Shown one piece after another: positions 1 to 7,819 of a DNA stretch of 45,754 bases (position 1 is its first letter; the number at the start of each line of letters is the position of its first letter). The DNA is from Planctomycetaceae bacterium. Lineage in GTDB: Bacteria; Planctomycetota; Planctomycetia; Pirellulales; Thermoguttaceae. A program made the translations under genes and the position numbers. The DNA lies in the NCBI GenBank assembly GCA_012719125.1, contig JAAYAY010000172.1, forward strand, positions 1 to 45,754, written 5' to 3'. A model generated the notes under the pieces. It did not search any database and was not told the origin of the DNA. It worked only from the letters and a program-made list of their open reading frames with translations.

Positions 1-13
1 AAAGTTCAACGCC

Positions 14-115
14 CGATCTATCCGGCTGACGGCCAAAACGTTCTCCCAACCGTATCGTTTCCGTTCCCCTACAGGCCTTCAACGCTACCTGAAGGACTGT
101 CAGCCGGATAGATCG
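14..115. repeat. 17-bp perfect inverted repeat with long loop
   Basis: Arms at 14-30 and 99-115 are exact reverse complements, separated by 68 bases. A second small hairpin (76-81 with 90-95) lies inside the loop. The left arm is preceded at 4-10 by gttcaac followed by gccc, which fits the RYYYAAC inverse core of integron attC sites. The matching GTTRRRY core on the right is not intact (gttttaa after position 120). It could be a folded recombination site remnant, a mobile-element end or an RNA hairpin ahead of the PIN gene. Only the inverted repeat itself is certain. Confidence 0.6.
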
Positions 116-157
116 CAATTCGTTTTAAGCCTGGCAGCAAGACATCGGGTTGGTGGA

Positions 158-639
158 ATGGAAACTGTATATCTTGAAACCACGTTCCTCAGCTATCTTG
201 TCGCGTTGCCTGCCCGCGATTTGGTGATCGCGGCGCACCAACAGATTACACGGGCTGGTGGGAGCGGCGTCGCGGTGGATTCCGTTTGGTGGTCTCTCAG
301 ATCGTGCTCGATGAGATCGCGGCGGGCGATGAATCTGATATTCGGAAACGGCTGGAGGTCGCCGGACTGCTCAAGGTAATTGCTGCGTCGCCGGATGCGG
401 AGGCTTTGACGGCCGCAATTGTCGAGGCCGGGGTCATTCCAGAAAAGGCGGTCCGCGACGCGGCGCACATTGCCGTTGCGACCGTCCACGGCGTACAATA
501 CCTGCTGACGTGGAATTGTCGGCATTTGGCCAATGCACAGATCTCGCGCCGCGTGGCACAAATATGCAGCGAGCGTGGCTTCGTCATGCCGACCATTTGC
601 ACTCCCGAGGAATTGTTCGCGGAGACTGACGATGGATGA
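158..639 (+). pseudogene. PIN-domain (VapC-like) toxin, frameshifted
   Basis: Two overlapping frames together give one PIN-domain protein of about 159 residues. The first part, from the ATG at 158, starts METVYLETTFLSYL with the first acidic residue of the PIN fold and runs to AHQQITR. The rest is one frame over, WWERRRGGFRLVVSQIVLDE, and continues to CTPEEL near the end. It includes the family-typical AAHIAVATVHG and LLTWNCRHLAN stretches. The break is at about 254-255, where one base appears to be missing between the Arg codon and the Trp-Trp pair. Read literally, the first frame ends at 379 and lacks the catalytic core. PIN proteins of this type are metal-dependent RNases of toxin-antitoxin pairs. 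The start of the partner gene overlaps the 3' end. A real pseudogene and a sequencing error are both possible. Confidence 0.75.
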
Positions 640-859
640 CGATCCAATCGTTGCCTCGGTGCGGAAGATTCGCGAGGAACTGTCTGCCGCGTTCGGATTC
701 GACGTTCACGCTATCTTTGCCGACTTGCGTCGGCGGGAGGCGGCGCTGGGTGACCGGCTGGTTAGGCAACCCGAAGCCCAAAGGCCGAACGAAGCAGGGC
801 ACCCGGGTAGCGCTATGGGCGATTTGCCGGGGAATACTCGTGCAACCGCGGGTGGGTGA
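632..859 (+). CDS. small partner protein of the PIN-domain gene (antitoxin-like)
   Basis: This 75-residue protein starts at an ATG inside the last codons of the PIN gene (8-base overlap), so the two are translationally linked. Its N-terminus, MDDDPIVASVRKIREE followed by FGFDVHAIFADLRRREA, matches the short charged proteins often encoded directly after PIN-domain genes of this type. No DNA-binding fold can be assigned by eye. The C-terminal third is low in recognisable pattern. The adjacent frame reads GNPKPKGRTKQ at about 768-800, so the natural C-terminus could also be frameshifted. The antitoxin role is inferred only from position and size. Confidence 0.55.
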   Translation: MDDDPIVASVRKIREELSAAFGFDVHAIFADLRRREAALGDRLVRQPEAQRPNEAGHPGSAMGDLPGNTRATAGG

Positions 860-917
860 TTGCCGTCGTCGCGGGCTACGTACATTCCCTTGTTCCCACG
901 CGAACGAAACCCTCTCC

Positions 918-1364
918 ATGAACCTGCTCGATCCTGTCCCTCCCATGTCACACCGAGTGGTCTTCACGTTCATCATCTTCGCCGTCCTCGTGTTGCTGGC
1001 GGCGTCGTGGGCATGGGCGCGTTGGGCACTGATCCGTCCGGCGCCGGAATTCGAGTTCGACGAAGGCTCTTTTAGCGTCAATCTACTTATCGCCGGGGCG
1101 GTGCCTTGGTTCGTTCAATGGGCAGGGATAGCATGCTTGTTAGTCGGGTTTCTTTCTTCTCGGTGGGGATTGGATCGGCGAGCGGTTCTCAAGGCGGCGG
1201 GCGTTCCGTTGATTGTTGGGGCGGCATGGTGGACCGGGATTGTGGCCGTTCACTGGTCGGAGAACCCGCTGGATTGGAGTGTGGCTGCTTCCGATGGTCA
1301 TTCGGGCAGTGATGCGGGTGTTGGAAGTCTTGTGACAGAATGCTTTGCGGTGGAGCGTCAATGA
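918..1364 (+). CDS. small membrane protein, unknown function
   Basis: This open frame of 148 residues begins at the ATG at 918; another in-frame ATG lies at 948. No good ribosome binding site is visible, so the start is uncertain. Three hydrophobic stretches are likely membrane segments: about residues 13-35 (FTFIIFAVLVLLAA), 55-80 (AGAVPWFVQWAGIACLLVGF) and 88-108 (AAGVPLIVGAAWWTGIVAV). The polar C-terminal tail ends TECFAVERQ. No family was recognised. The frame stays open far upstream, so its openness alone is weak evidence. The membrane-like composition is the main support. Confidence 0.4.
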   Translation: MNLLDPVPPMSHRVVFTFIIFAVLVLLAASWAWARWALIRPAPEFEFDEGSFSVNLLIAGAVPWFVQWAGIACLLVGFLSSRWGLDRRAVLKAAGVPLIVGAAWWTGIVAVHWSENPLDWSVAASDGHSGSDAGVGSLVTECFAVERQ

Positions 1365-1459
1365 CGCTATCTTGAGGGCAATGTCGACCGGCAATCACCG
1401 GTTGGTGAAGTCCGATGACCGTTGACGATTCGATTCTCGGCTCTGGAGAGCCAAGCTAC

Positions 1460-1469
1460 GGGGAGGTGG
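1460..1469 (+). promoter_or_regulatory. Shine-Dalgarno of the sulfatase gene
   Basis: The purine-rich ggggaggtgg lies a few bases before the ATG at 1476. It selects this start over an in-frame upstream ATG at 1422 and places a signal peptide at the N-terminus. Confidence 0.7.
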
Positions 1470-1475
1470 TTTGCC

Positions 1476-2942
1476 ATGCGTCTGCTGATTTGCCTGGGGG
1501 TTGTAGGTTGCTTCGGTTTCCATCCGTGCGGCCTGGCGGAGGAGCGGCCGAACATTGTTGTGGTGCTGGCCGACGATTTGGGGTACGGCGACCTGGGCTG
1601 CTACGGCGAGCCGGACGTGCAGACGCCGAACCTGGATCGGTTTGCGGCGGAGGGGATGCGGTTCACCGACTGCTACTCGGCAGCAGCGACGTGCTCGCCC
1701 TCGCGGACCGGGCTGATGACGGGCCGGACGCCCTATCGGGTGGGCGTCTCGCGTTGGATTCCGTTCATGTCTCCCATGCATGTGCCGGAAACCGAGATCA
1801 CGATCGCCACGCTGTTGCATAACGCGGGCTATGCGACGTGCCATTCGGGGAAGTGGCACTTGAACGGCATGTTCAATCTGCCGGGCCAGCCCCAGCCCGA
1901 CGACCATGGGTTCGAACACTGGTTCTCCACCCAGAACAACGCGCTGCCAAATCACCGCAATCCGTACAACTTCGTACGGAACGACATTCCAACAGGGCCG
2001 CTCAAGGGCTTTTCGAGTGAATTAGTGGCGACTGAGGCTATCGAGTGGCTGCGCAGCGGGCGCGACAAGTCGAAGCCGTTCTTCCTGTTCGTCTGCTTCC
2101 ACGAGCCCCACGAGCCGATCGCCACGGCGGAAAAGTACACGAAGCTCTACGAGCGGTTTCCCGATCCGAGCCAGCGGGCCTACTATGGCAACATCACGCA
2201 GATGGACGTGGCCTTTGGGCGGCTGATGAAGGAACTGGCGGATCAAGGTTTGGACGACGGCGAGACGCTGATGCTCTTCACCAGCGACAACGGACCCGCT
2301 CTTACCAGGTTTCACCCCTACGGTTCGACCGGGCCATTACGGGAGAAGAAGGGCTCCACGTATGAGGGTGGGATTCGCGTGCCGGGAATGGTGCGCTGGC
2401 CCGGTCACATTGAGCCGGGGCAAGTGTCCGACGAACCGGTGTGCGGCGTCGATCTGTTGCCGACGTTGTGCGAGTTGACGGGCGTCCCCGTGCCGAACGA
2501 TCGGGTGATCGACGGAACGAGCATTCTGCCGTTGTTCGAGGGCAGGGCGGTCGTGCGGAAGCGGCCCTTGTTCTGGCAGTATAATCTGGCCATCAGCAAG
2601 CCGGTGGCCGCGTTGCGGGAGGGGGACTGGAAGATCCTGGCCGCCATCGATCCGCCGTGCCCAAAGGCGGGGGCGGATATCACCGAAGAGCAGATGGCGG
2701 TATTGAAGACGGCCAAACTGACCGGCTTCGAACTCTACAATCTGCGGGACGACGTCGGGGAAACGACCGATCTGGCCCAGGCGGAGCCGGAGCGGTTTGC
2801 TGCGCTCAAGGCCAAGTTGACGGCGACGTACCAGGAGGTTCAGAAGGAAAGTCCGGTCTGGCCGGTCTGGAAATGGCCGCGGTATGAGGCGCAGCGGATC
2901 GAGTGGCCGGAGTACAAGGCGCTGCGGAAGCCGCCGAAATAG
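1476..2942 (+). CDS. secreted formylglycine-dependent sulfatase
   Basis: This is a 488-residue arylsulfatase-type enzyme that hydrolyses sulfate esters, most likely on sulfated polysaccharides or their fragments. Residues 1-21 (MRLLICLGVVGCFGFHPCGL) form a signal peptide, so the enzyme works outside the cytoplasm. The metal site begins with LADDLGYGDLG at 31-41. The sulfatase signature C73-SPSR is present, with C73 the residue converted to formylglycine by a maturase. HSGKWHLNG and FTSDNGPA are further active-site strands, and the C-terminal small domain ends with a WPVWKWP segment. The length is normal for the family. No maturase or carbohydrate enzyme lies nearby, so the substrate cannot be named. 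Confidence 0.95.
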   Translation: MRLLICLGVVGCFGFHPCGLAEERPNIVVVLADDLGYGDLGCYGEPDVQTPNLDRFAAEGMRFTDCYSAAATCSPSRTGLMTGRTPYRVGVSRWIPFMSPMHVPETEITIATLLHNAGYATCHSGKWHLNGMFNLPGQPQPDDHGFEHWFSTQNNALPNHRNPYNFVRNDIPTGPLKGFSSELVATEAIEWLRSGRDKSKPFFLFVCFHEPHEPIATAEKYTKLYERFPDPSQRAYYGNITQMDVAFGRLMKELADQGLDDGETLMLFTSDNGPALTRFHPYGSTGPLREKKGSTYEGGIRVPGMVRWPGHIEPGQVSDEPVCGVDLLPTLCELTGVPVPNDRVIDGTSILPLFEGRAVVRKRPLFWQYNLAISKPVAALREGDWKILAAIDPPCPKAGADITEEQMAVLKTAKLTGFELYNLRDDVGETTDLAQAEPERFAALKAKLTATYQEVQKESPVWPVWKWPRYEAQRIEWPEYKALRKPPK

Positions 2943-3083
2943 GGCGGGCGACTATCTTGATCGGCGCCGTCGTCTTAACCCGTACAATCGGCCCACATCG
3001 CCTGGCAAAAAGGGAGTTGCCCATTCAGGCTGCGTTTGCTTGTCTGTCATGATGGCGTACGCTTCAACACTGCACTGTGGAGA

Positions 3084-3114
3084 CTATCGGGCCTCAACGT
3101 GGATGGCCCGATAG
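3084..3114. terminator. 10-bp hairpin, possible terminator or operator
   Basis: ctatcgggcc at 3084-3093 and its exact complement at 3105-3114 enclose an 11-base loop. It lies between the sulfatase stop (2942) and the prepilin start (3196). No T-run follows, so it is either a factor-dependent or weak terminator of the sulfatase transcript, or a regulatory hairpin ahead of the pilus cluster. Confidence 0.4.
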
Positions 3115-3195
3115 ACGGCGCGTCTTTCGCCTGATGATGTCATCTGACCAGGGCGTGCCGTTGTGGGTTCGTGCACGCAATCGGAGAGCAGGACA

Positions 3196-3618
3196 ATGAA
3201 GACGCGAAAAGGCTTCACACTCATCGAATTGGTCGTCGTGGTGATGATCATCGGCATTCTGGTGGCGATTGCCGCCCCGAAGATGTTGAACATCACCGGC
3301 GAGGCGACCGATAGTTCCGTGCGAATGTCGCTGAACGTCGTCCGCGATGCGATCGAGACCTACGCTTCGCAGAATGCGGGCGTCTATCCGACGGCTGCCA
3401 GCGATACGGCGTTCAAGGAAGCGTTGAAGCCGTATCTTCGCGGCGTTTTTCCCAAATCGCTGGTCGGCACCAAGGATAGTACGGTTACGATGAGCACCGA
3501 CGATCCGCTCGCGGCGAACGGTTCCTCGGGTTGGATGTACAACGGAACGACCGGCGAGTTCATCCTCAACTGCACCGATCCGTCGAAGGACGGCACGACG
3601 ACCTACGCCCAGTTCTAG
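3196..3618 (+). CDS. type IV pilin-like / pseudopilin major subunit
   Basis: This 140-residue prepilin has a short basic leader, MKTRKG, followed by FTLIELVVVVMIIGILVAIAA. That is the class III signal cut by prepilin peptidase between G6 and F7, with the conserved Glu at position +5 of the mature chain. The hydrophobic helix (7-28) anchors the subunit in the membrane and forms the filament core. The globular part has a type II secretion pseudopilin look (YPTAASDTAFKEAL...GWMYNGTTGEFILN). A purine-rich ribosome site (gagcagga) precedes the ATG. It is the only prepilin in the window and heads the assembly cluster. No prepilin peptidase gene is present, so processing must come from elsewhere. 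Confidence 0.92.
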   Translation: MKTRKGFTLIELVVVVMIIGILVAIAAPKMLNITGEATDSSVRMSLNVVRDAIETYASQNAGVYPTAASDTAFKEALKPYLRGVFPKSLVGTKDSTVTMSTDDPLAANGSSGWMYNGTTGEFILNCTDPSKDGTTTYAQF

Positions 3619-3687
3619 AAACACCGGCCGGAATCCGCAATGAAGGCACGACCGAGAACGTAGGCCGCCGGCCCTGAATGATCTGCA

Positions 3688-4131
3688 ATGAATGCTCCCG
3701 CACATGTGCTCGTGGCTGAAGACAACCCGGCCCTTCTCGGGGTCATCGCTCTGACCTTGCGAAACACCGGTTTCGAGGTAACGGCCACCCATTCGGGATC
3801 GGATGCCTGGGAGTACCTGAGAAAAAACGGCGTGGATCTGGTGCTTGCCGACTACAACATGCCCGGTATGACCGGGGGAAGTCTGTGCGAGGCGATGCGA
3901 CACGACCCACGCCACCAGGACACGCCGATTATCGTGCTGACGGCATTCTCGGCAGAACTGCAGCACGATCACGAGTTCGAGTCGTTCGGAGTCTCGGCCG
4001 TCATCCGCAAGCCTTTCAGCCCTCGCGACGTGATTGCACAGGTGAGACAGATTCTCAGACCCAATCGGCAACCAGCGACTATTCCAGCAGCAGCCACAAG
4101 CGATGTCCCCTCAAGCCCCAACTCAGACTGA
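3688..4131 (+). CDS. single-domain response regulator (receiver)
   Basis: This 147-residue CheY-like receiver has no output domain. The acidic pocket is E11-D12. The phosphoacceptor is D55 in VLADYNMPGMTGG, the conserved Thr is in IVLTAFSAE (about 85), and K108 lies in IRKPFSPRD. After residue 120 only a disordered Pro/Ala/Ser tail remains, so it signals by protein contact rather than DNA binding. The gene overlaps the following histidine kinase by 29 bases, which makes that kinase its likely partner. Its position inside the pilus cluster suggests a role in controlling filament assembly, but the target is not shown by the sequence. Confidence 0.92.
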   Translation: MNAPAHVLVAEDNPALLGVIALTLRNTGFEVTATHSGSDAWEYLRKNGVDLVLADYNMPGMTGGSLCEAMRHDPRHQDTPIIVLTAFSAELQHDHEFESFGVSAVIRKPFSPRDVIAQVRQILRPNRQPATIPAAATSDVPSSPNSD

Positions 4132-5662
4132 AGGCTCCGCCTCACAGGCAGTCGAGGTGTTGGGCAACATCCGTGTCCCGCAGAGCGCCGGAACGACCTC
4201 TGGGAGTCCCGCCCCTCCGCATTTCCAGAGCCTTCTGCACCGCGCTGTCGCCTATCAGTCCGCAACGGCGCTCGTAGGTCTTGCCGTTCTCCTGCTCGGA
4301 TTCCTGGCTAATGGTAGCCTCCACACGGCTTCCGGCTGGATACCACCAGCGACTGCGGCCATGATCGCCTCGCTTTGTGTCGCCCTCGGCGCGTGGGCTG
4401 CCTGGCGGACTCTGAAACCGGCTCGTGCGGTCGAGCAGCAGTTGCATCGTTTCGTCCTGTCGCCGGTAGTCGCTGCCGAAGCAGTGATTCCTTCCGACGG
4501 CGTCACGCCGCTGGAGACCGGCTGGAACCGGCTGGTTCAGCACCTCCGTTCTTCCGAAGAAGCCCACGGCCTCAGCCAGCGCCTTGAGGTGGCCATGCTG
4601 AAGTATCGGCAGCGCCAGGGCGAGCAGATTCTCAACGCCTTGACCGACGGGATTGCCGTGACGGACGACGCCCAGCGGATCACCTGTGCCAACAACGCAT
4701 TGTATAGCATCCTCCATCTGAATCCCGAAAGCGAGGTGTTGCTGGGCGATTCGATCGAACTTGCCTTGGCCCGCGAGGCCGGCATCGAGCCCGGCACACG
4801 CATTCTCGACTCGGATCACCTGCGGCACCGCGTAGTCCGGGAGATTGCATGTCCACGCGATAATTCAAGCTGTACGCTGCGGGTTTGCCGCACTCCGCTT
4901 GCCGCTGAACACCACTCGGCCCAGGGCGGCTTCGTGTGGTGCGTTCGCGACGTCACCCAGCAGAAGCTGGCCGACAAGATGCGCGACCAGTTCGTCAATG
5001 CGGCCACACACGAGTTGCGGACGCCGATGGCGAATATCAAGGCCTACGCCGAGACGCTCGCCCTCGGAGAAGTCGACGACGTCGAGCAGCAGAAGATGTT
5101 CTGCAACGTCATCAACGACGAGGTGACCCGCCTGGCCCGGTTCATCGACGACCTGCTGCACCTGAGCCGCATGGAAGTGGGGGCAACGACCCTGCAGCTC
5201 CAGGTCACCGACATGGGCCGGTTGCTCGAAGAGACCGCCGCCAAGGTCCGGCCGCAGATGCTGCAGAAGAACCTCCAGTTCGAGATCGAGCTACCCGGCA
5301 AACTCCCCGAGCTTATCGTCGACAAGGACAAACTCGCCGTTGCGGTCATCAACCTGTTGGGCAACGCGGCCAAGTACACGCCCGACGGGGGAAGCGTGCA
5401 GATGCGCGTGTCGTTGCCCAAAGACACGCTCCAGATCGACGTGGAAGACACGGGCATCGGCATCGCCGCAGAGGAGATCCCGAAGGTGCTGGAAAAGTTC
5501 TACCGCAGTTCCGATCCTCGCGTCTATGGTGAGACCGGAAGCGGTCTGGGGCTTTCGCTCGCCCAGGAGATCGTTCGGCTGCACGGCGGCACGCTCAGCG
5601 TGGCCAGCGAACTGAACAAGGGTTCCCGGTTCACGATCGTCCTTCCCGTAACGGCGGAGTAG
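4103..5662 (+). CDS. membrane PAS-containing sensor histidine kinase
   Basis: This 519-residue kinase has a disordered N-terminus, then two membrane segments at about 54-70 and 83-101 that enclose only a short external loop. A PAS-like domain follows at 175-285 (ILNALTDGIAVTDDAQRITCANNA). The dimerisation/phosphoacceptor domain has H303 in ATHELRTPMANIK. The ATPase domain has an N box at N421 (NLLGNAAKYTPDGG), a G1 box at D449 (DTGIGIA) and a G2 box GSGLGLSLAQEIV. With so little external sequence, the sensed signal is probably membrane-borne or cytoplasmic. The start overlaps the receiver gene by 29 bases and the STAS gene starts 5 bases after the stop, so all three are co-translated. Confidence 0.94.
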   Translation: MSPQAPTQTEGSASQAVEVLGNIRVPQSAGTTSGSPAPPHFQSLLHRAVAYQSATALVGLAVLLLGFLANGSLHTASGWIPPATAAMIASLCVALGAWAAWRTLKPARAVEQQLHRFVLSPVVAAEAVIPSDGVTPLETGWNRLVQHLRSSEEAHGLSQRLEVAMLKYRQRQGEQILNALTDGIAVTDDAQRITCANNALYSILHLNPESEVLLGDSIELALAREAGIEPGTRILDSDHLRHRVVREIACPRDNSSCTLRVCRTPLAAEHHSAQGGFVWCVRDVTQQKLADKMRDQFVNAATHELRTPMANIKAYAETLALGEVDDVEQQKMFCNVINDEVTRLARFIDDLLHLSRMEVGATTLQLQVTDMGRLLEETAAKVRPQMLQKNLQFEIELPGKLPELIVDKDKLAVAVINLLGNAAKYTPDGGSVQMRVSLPKDTLQIDVEDTGIGIAAEEIPKVLEKFYRSSDPRVYGETGSGLGLSLAQEIVRLHGGTLSVASELNKGSRFTIVLPVTAE

Positions 5663-5667
5663 CGGCC

Positions 5668-6003
5668 ATGTTCGAGCTGGAAAAACATGGTGCGGTTCAC
5701 GTCATCCACGGGGATGGGCCGCTCAACGTCGATTTCGTCGAATCCGTCGGGCAGTTGTTGGAGGAGTGCCTGGACGAGGGGCTGCCCCGGGTCGTGGTCG
5801 ACCTGAAGAGAGTGCCCTTGATCGACAGCGCCGGAATCGAACTGATCCTCGACTATCGCGACAAGTGCCAACGTATGGGCGGCGACCTGAAGCTGGCCGC
5901 CCCCAATCGACTCTGCGAGGATATTCTGTTCGTGACGGGTGTGGAGCAGGATGTCGAAGTCCTTCCCGAGGTGTTGCGGGCGGTGGGGAGTTTTGTGCGA
6001 TGA
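5668..6003 (+). CDS. STAS-domain protein (anti-sigma factor antagonist type)
   Basis: This 111-residue protein is a single STAS domain. The diagnostic loop is VPLIDSAGIELILDYRD, with S54 the predicted phosphorylation site used by partner-switching systems of the SpoIIAA/RsbV type. The usual partners are an anti-sigma HPK-like kinase and a PP2C phosphatase, and neither is in the window. The gene lies between the sensor kinase and the assembly ATPase and overlaps the ATPase start in an ATGA arrangement. It may therefore act as a protein switch on the kinase or the ATPase instead of on a sigma factor. That role is inference. Confidence 0.85.
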   Translation: MFELEKHGAVHVIHGDGPLNVDFVESVGQLLEECLDEGLPRVVVDLKRVPLIDSAGIELILDYRDKCQRMGGDLKLAAPNRLCEDILFVTGVEQDVEVLPEVLRAVGSFVR

Positions 6004-7790
6004 CGGATGTGGCAACGCTGGACAATGCGACTGCTCCGGAACACTTGCCCCTGGCGGAAGTGGCGGGCGCAGCGATTCTCTCGGCAGAACCCGCCCAGCA
6101 TCCGGGAACCGGCAGGCTGGGCGAGGAGCTGTTGCGCGCGGGGTTGATCAGCGAGGAGCAACTCGAGGAAGCGCTCCGCCGCCAGTCGGCGTTGGGGATG
6201 CGGCTGGGCGCCGCCCTGGTCGAACTGGGGTTCGTCACCGAAGAAGACATTTTCCCGTTCGTGGCCCAGCGGCTCGGCGTTCCCTGCGTGCAATTGCGCG
6301 ACGGGTTGGTCGATCCGATCGCTGCCAGGCTCCTCCCCCGCGACAAGTCCGAGACGCTCGACGCCCTGGCACTGTTCAAGGTGCGCGGCACCTTGTGCAT
6401 CGCCATGGCCGATCCGTTGAATCTGCGCAGCACCGACACGATCGAGCGGATCACGGGCCTGAAAGTCCGACCGGTCGTGGCGCACGCCAAGAGCATCCAG
6501 CGGATGATCCAGCGGGTCTACGACGAGAATTTTCACGTCGACGCGGTGACCGCCGACATGGAAGAGTCGGCCGTTGAGATTTCCGAAGACGCCATCCAGA
6601 TCGACTTGCACACCTTGAGCGAATCGGGCGAAAGCAGCCCGATCGTAAACCTCGTCAACTTCCTGATCATGCAGTCGCTGCGGCACAAGGCAAGCGATAT
6701 TCACATCGAGCCGGGCCGGCGTCACACCACGGTGCGATTCCGCGTCGACGGCCAGTTGCGCGAGGTGCTTCGGCCCCGGCGCGACCTCCATCCTGCATTG
6801 ATCTCCCGCATCAAGGTCATCGCCAAGATGGATATCGCCGAGCACCGGCTGCCCCAGGACGGGCGGGTTCACGTGGTCGTCGACCGCCGCGAAATCGACC
6901 TGCGCGTGTCGGTACTGCCCACCGTGCTGGGCGAAAAGGCCGTGATCCGCGTGCTCGACCGCCAGCGGCTCACCTTCGATCTGGACAAGCTCGGCTTCTC
7001 GGAACAAGTTCTGCCCCAATTCAAACGCCTCCTCGCCAAGCCGCACGGGCTATTGCTGGTCACCGGCCCGACCGGAAGCGGAAAGACGACGACACTTTAC
7101 TCGGCCATCGAGCTGATCAAGTCAATCCACACGAACATCATTACGGTCGAGGATCCCGTCGAGTACCAGTTGGAACTGATCAACCAGGTGATGGTCGACG
7201 AGGGAACGACGCTCACCTTTCCCAAGGCCCTTCGTTCGATTCTCCGCCAGGACCCCGACGTCGTCATGGTCGGTGAGATCCGCGATCCCGAAACCGCCAA
7301 CGTTGCGGTGCAGGCCGCACTCACGGGCCATCTCGTGCTCAGCACGTTGCACACGAACGACAGTTCGGGCGCAGTGGTTCGCCTGCTCGACATGGGCGTC
7401 GCCTCCTACAAGGTGGCCGCCGCCTTGATCGGCGTGCTCGCCCAGCGCCTGTTACGAGGGGTCTGCCCGGAATGCAAAACCACCCATTATCCGCCTCGCG
7501 AACTGCTCGACGCTATCGGCTACCGGGGCGACCGCCGGCGCTCGTTCGTCCGAGGGCAGGGTTGTTCCCGTTGCCACGATACCGGTTGCCAGGGACGGCG
7601 AGGGATTTATGAGCTTCTCACCTGCGACGGCGAGATGCGGCGGTTGATCGCTCAGGAAGCGTCGCTGGAAACGATGCGAAACCACTTAAAAACCCAGAAG
7701 ATGCCCAATTTGTTCGACCAAGCCGTCGAACTTGCGGAGGCCGGCGAAACGAGTCTCGATGAGGCCATCCGGGTCTCGTTCTTCGAGTAG
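6000..7790 (+). CDS. type II secretion/type IV pilus assembly ATPase (GspE/PilB family) with MshEN-type domain
   Basis: This 596-residue ATPase powers filament assembly at the inner membrane. The N-terminal region carries two 24-residue motifs of the MshEN type at 39-62 (RLGEELLRAGLI...Q) and 68-91 (RLGAALVELGFV...), separated by exactly five residues. This is the arrangement described for c-di-GMP-binding MshE ATPases. The catalytic domain has Walker A GPTGSGKTTT (from residue 356), Asp and His boxes (ITVEDPVEYQ, LVLSTLHTNDSS) and Walker B-like DVVMVGEIRDPET. A zinc site is formed by CPEC and CSRC further on. The ATG is shared with the stop of the STAS gene. No retraction ATPase (PilT) is present nearby. 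Confidence 0.95.
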   Translation: MTDVATLDNATAPEHLPLAEVAGAAILSAEPAQHPGTGRLGEELLRAGLISEEQLEEALRRQSALGMRLGAALVELGFVTEEDIFPFVAQRLGVPCVQLRDGLVDPIAARLLPRDKSETLDALALFKVRGTLCIAMADPLNLRSTDTIERITGLKVRPVVAHAKSIQRMIQRVYDENFHVDAVTADMEESAVEISEDAIQIDLHTLSESGESSPIVNLVNFLIMQSLRHKASDIHIEPGRRHTTVRFRVDGQLREVLRPRRDLHPALISRIKVIAKMDIAEHRLPQDGRVHVVVDRREIDLRVSVLPTVLGEKAVIRVLDRQRLTFDLDKLGFSEQVLPQFKRLLAKPHGLLLVTGPTGSGKTTTLYSAIELIKSIHTNIITVEDPVEYQLELINQVMVDEGTTLTFPKALRSILRQDPDVVMVGEIRDPETANVAVQAALTGHLVLSTLHTNDSSGAVVRLLDMGVASYKVAAALIGVLAQRLLRGVCPECKTTHYPPRELLDAIGYRGDRRRSFVRGQGCSRCHDTGCQGRRGIYELLTCDGEMRRLIAQEASLETMRNHLKTQKMPNLFDQAVELAEAGETSLDEAIRVSFFE

Positions 7791-7819
7791 GCCTCAACGC
7801 AGGTGGACCAAGCAGCGCC

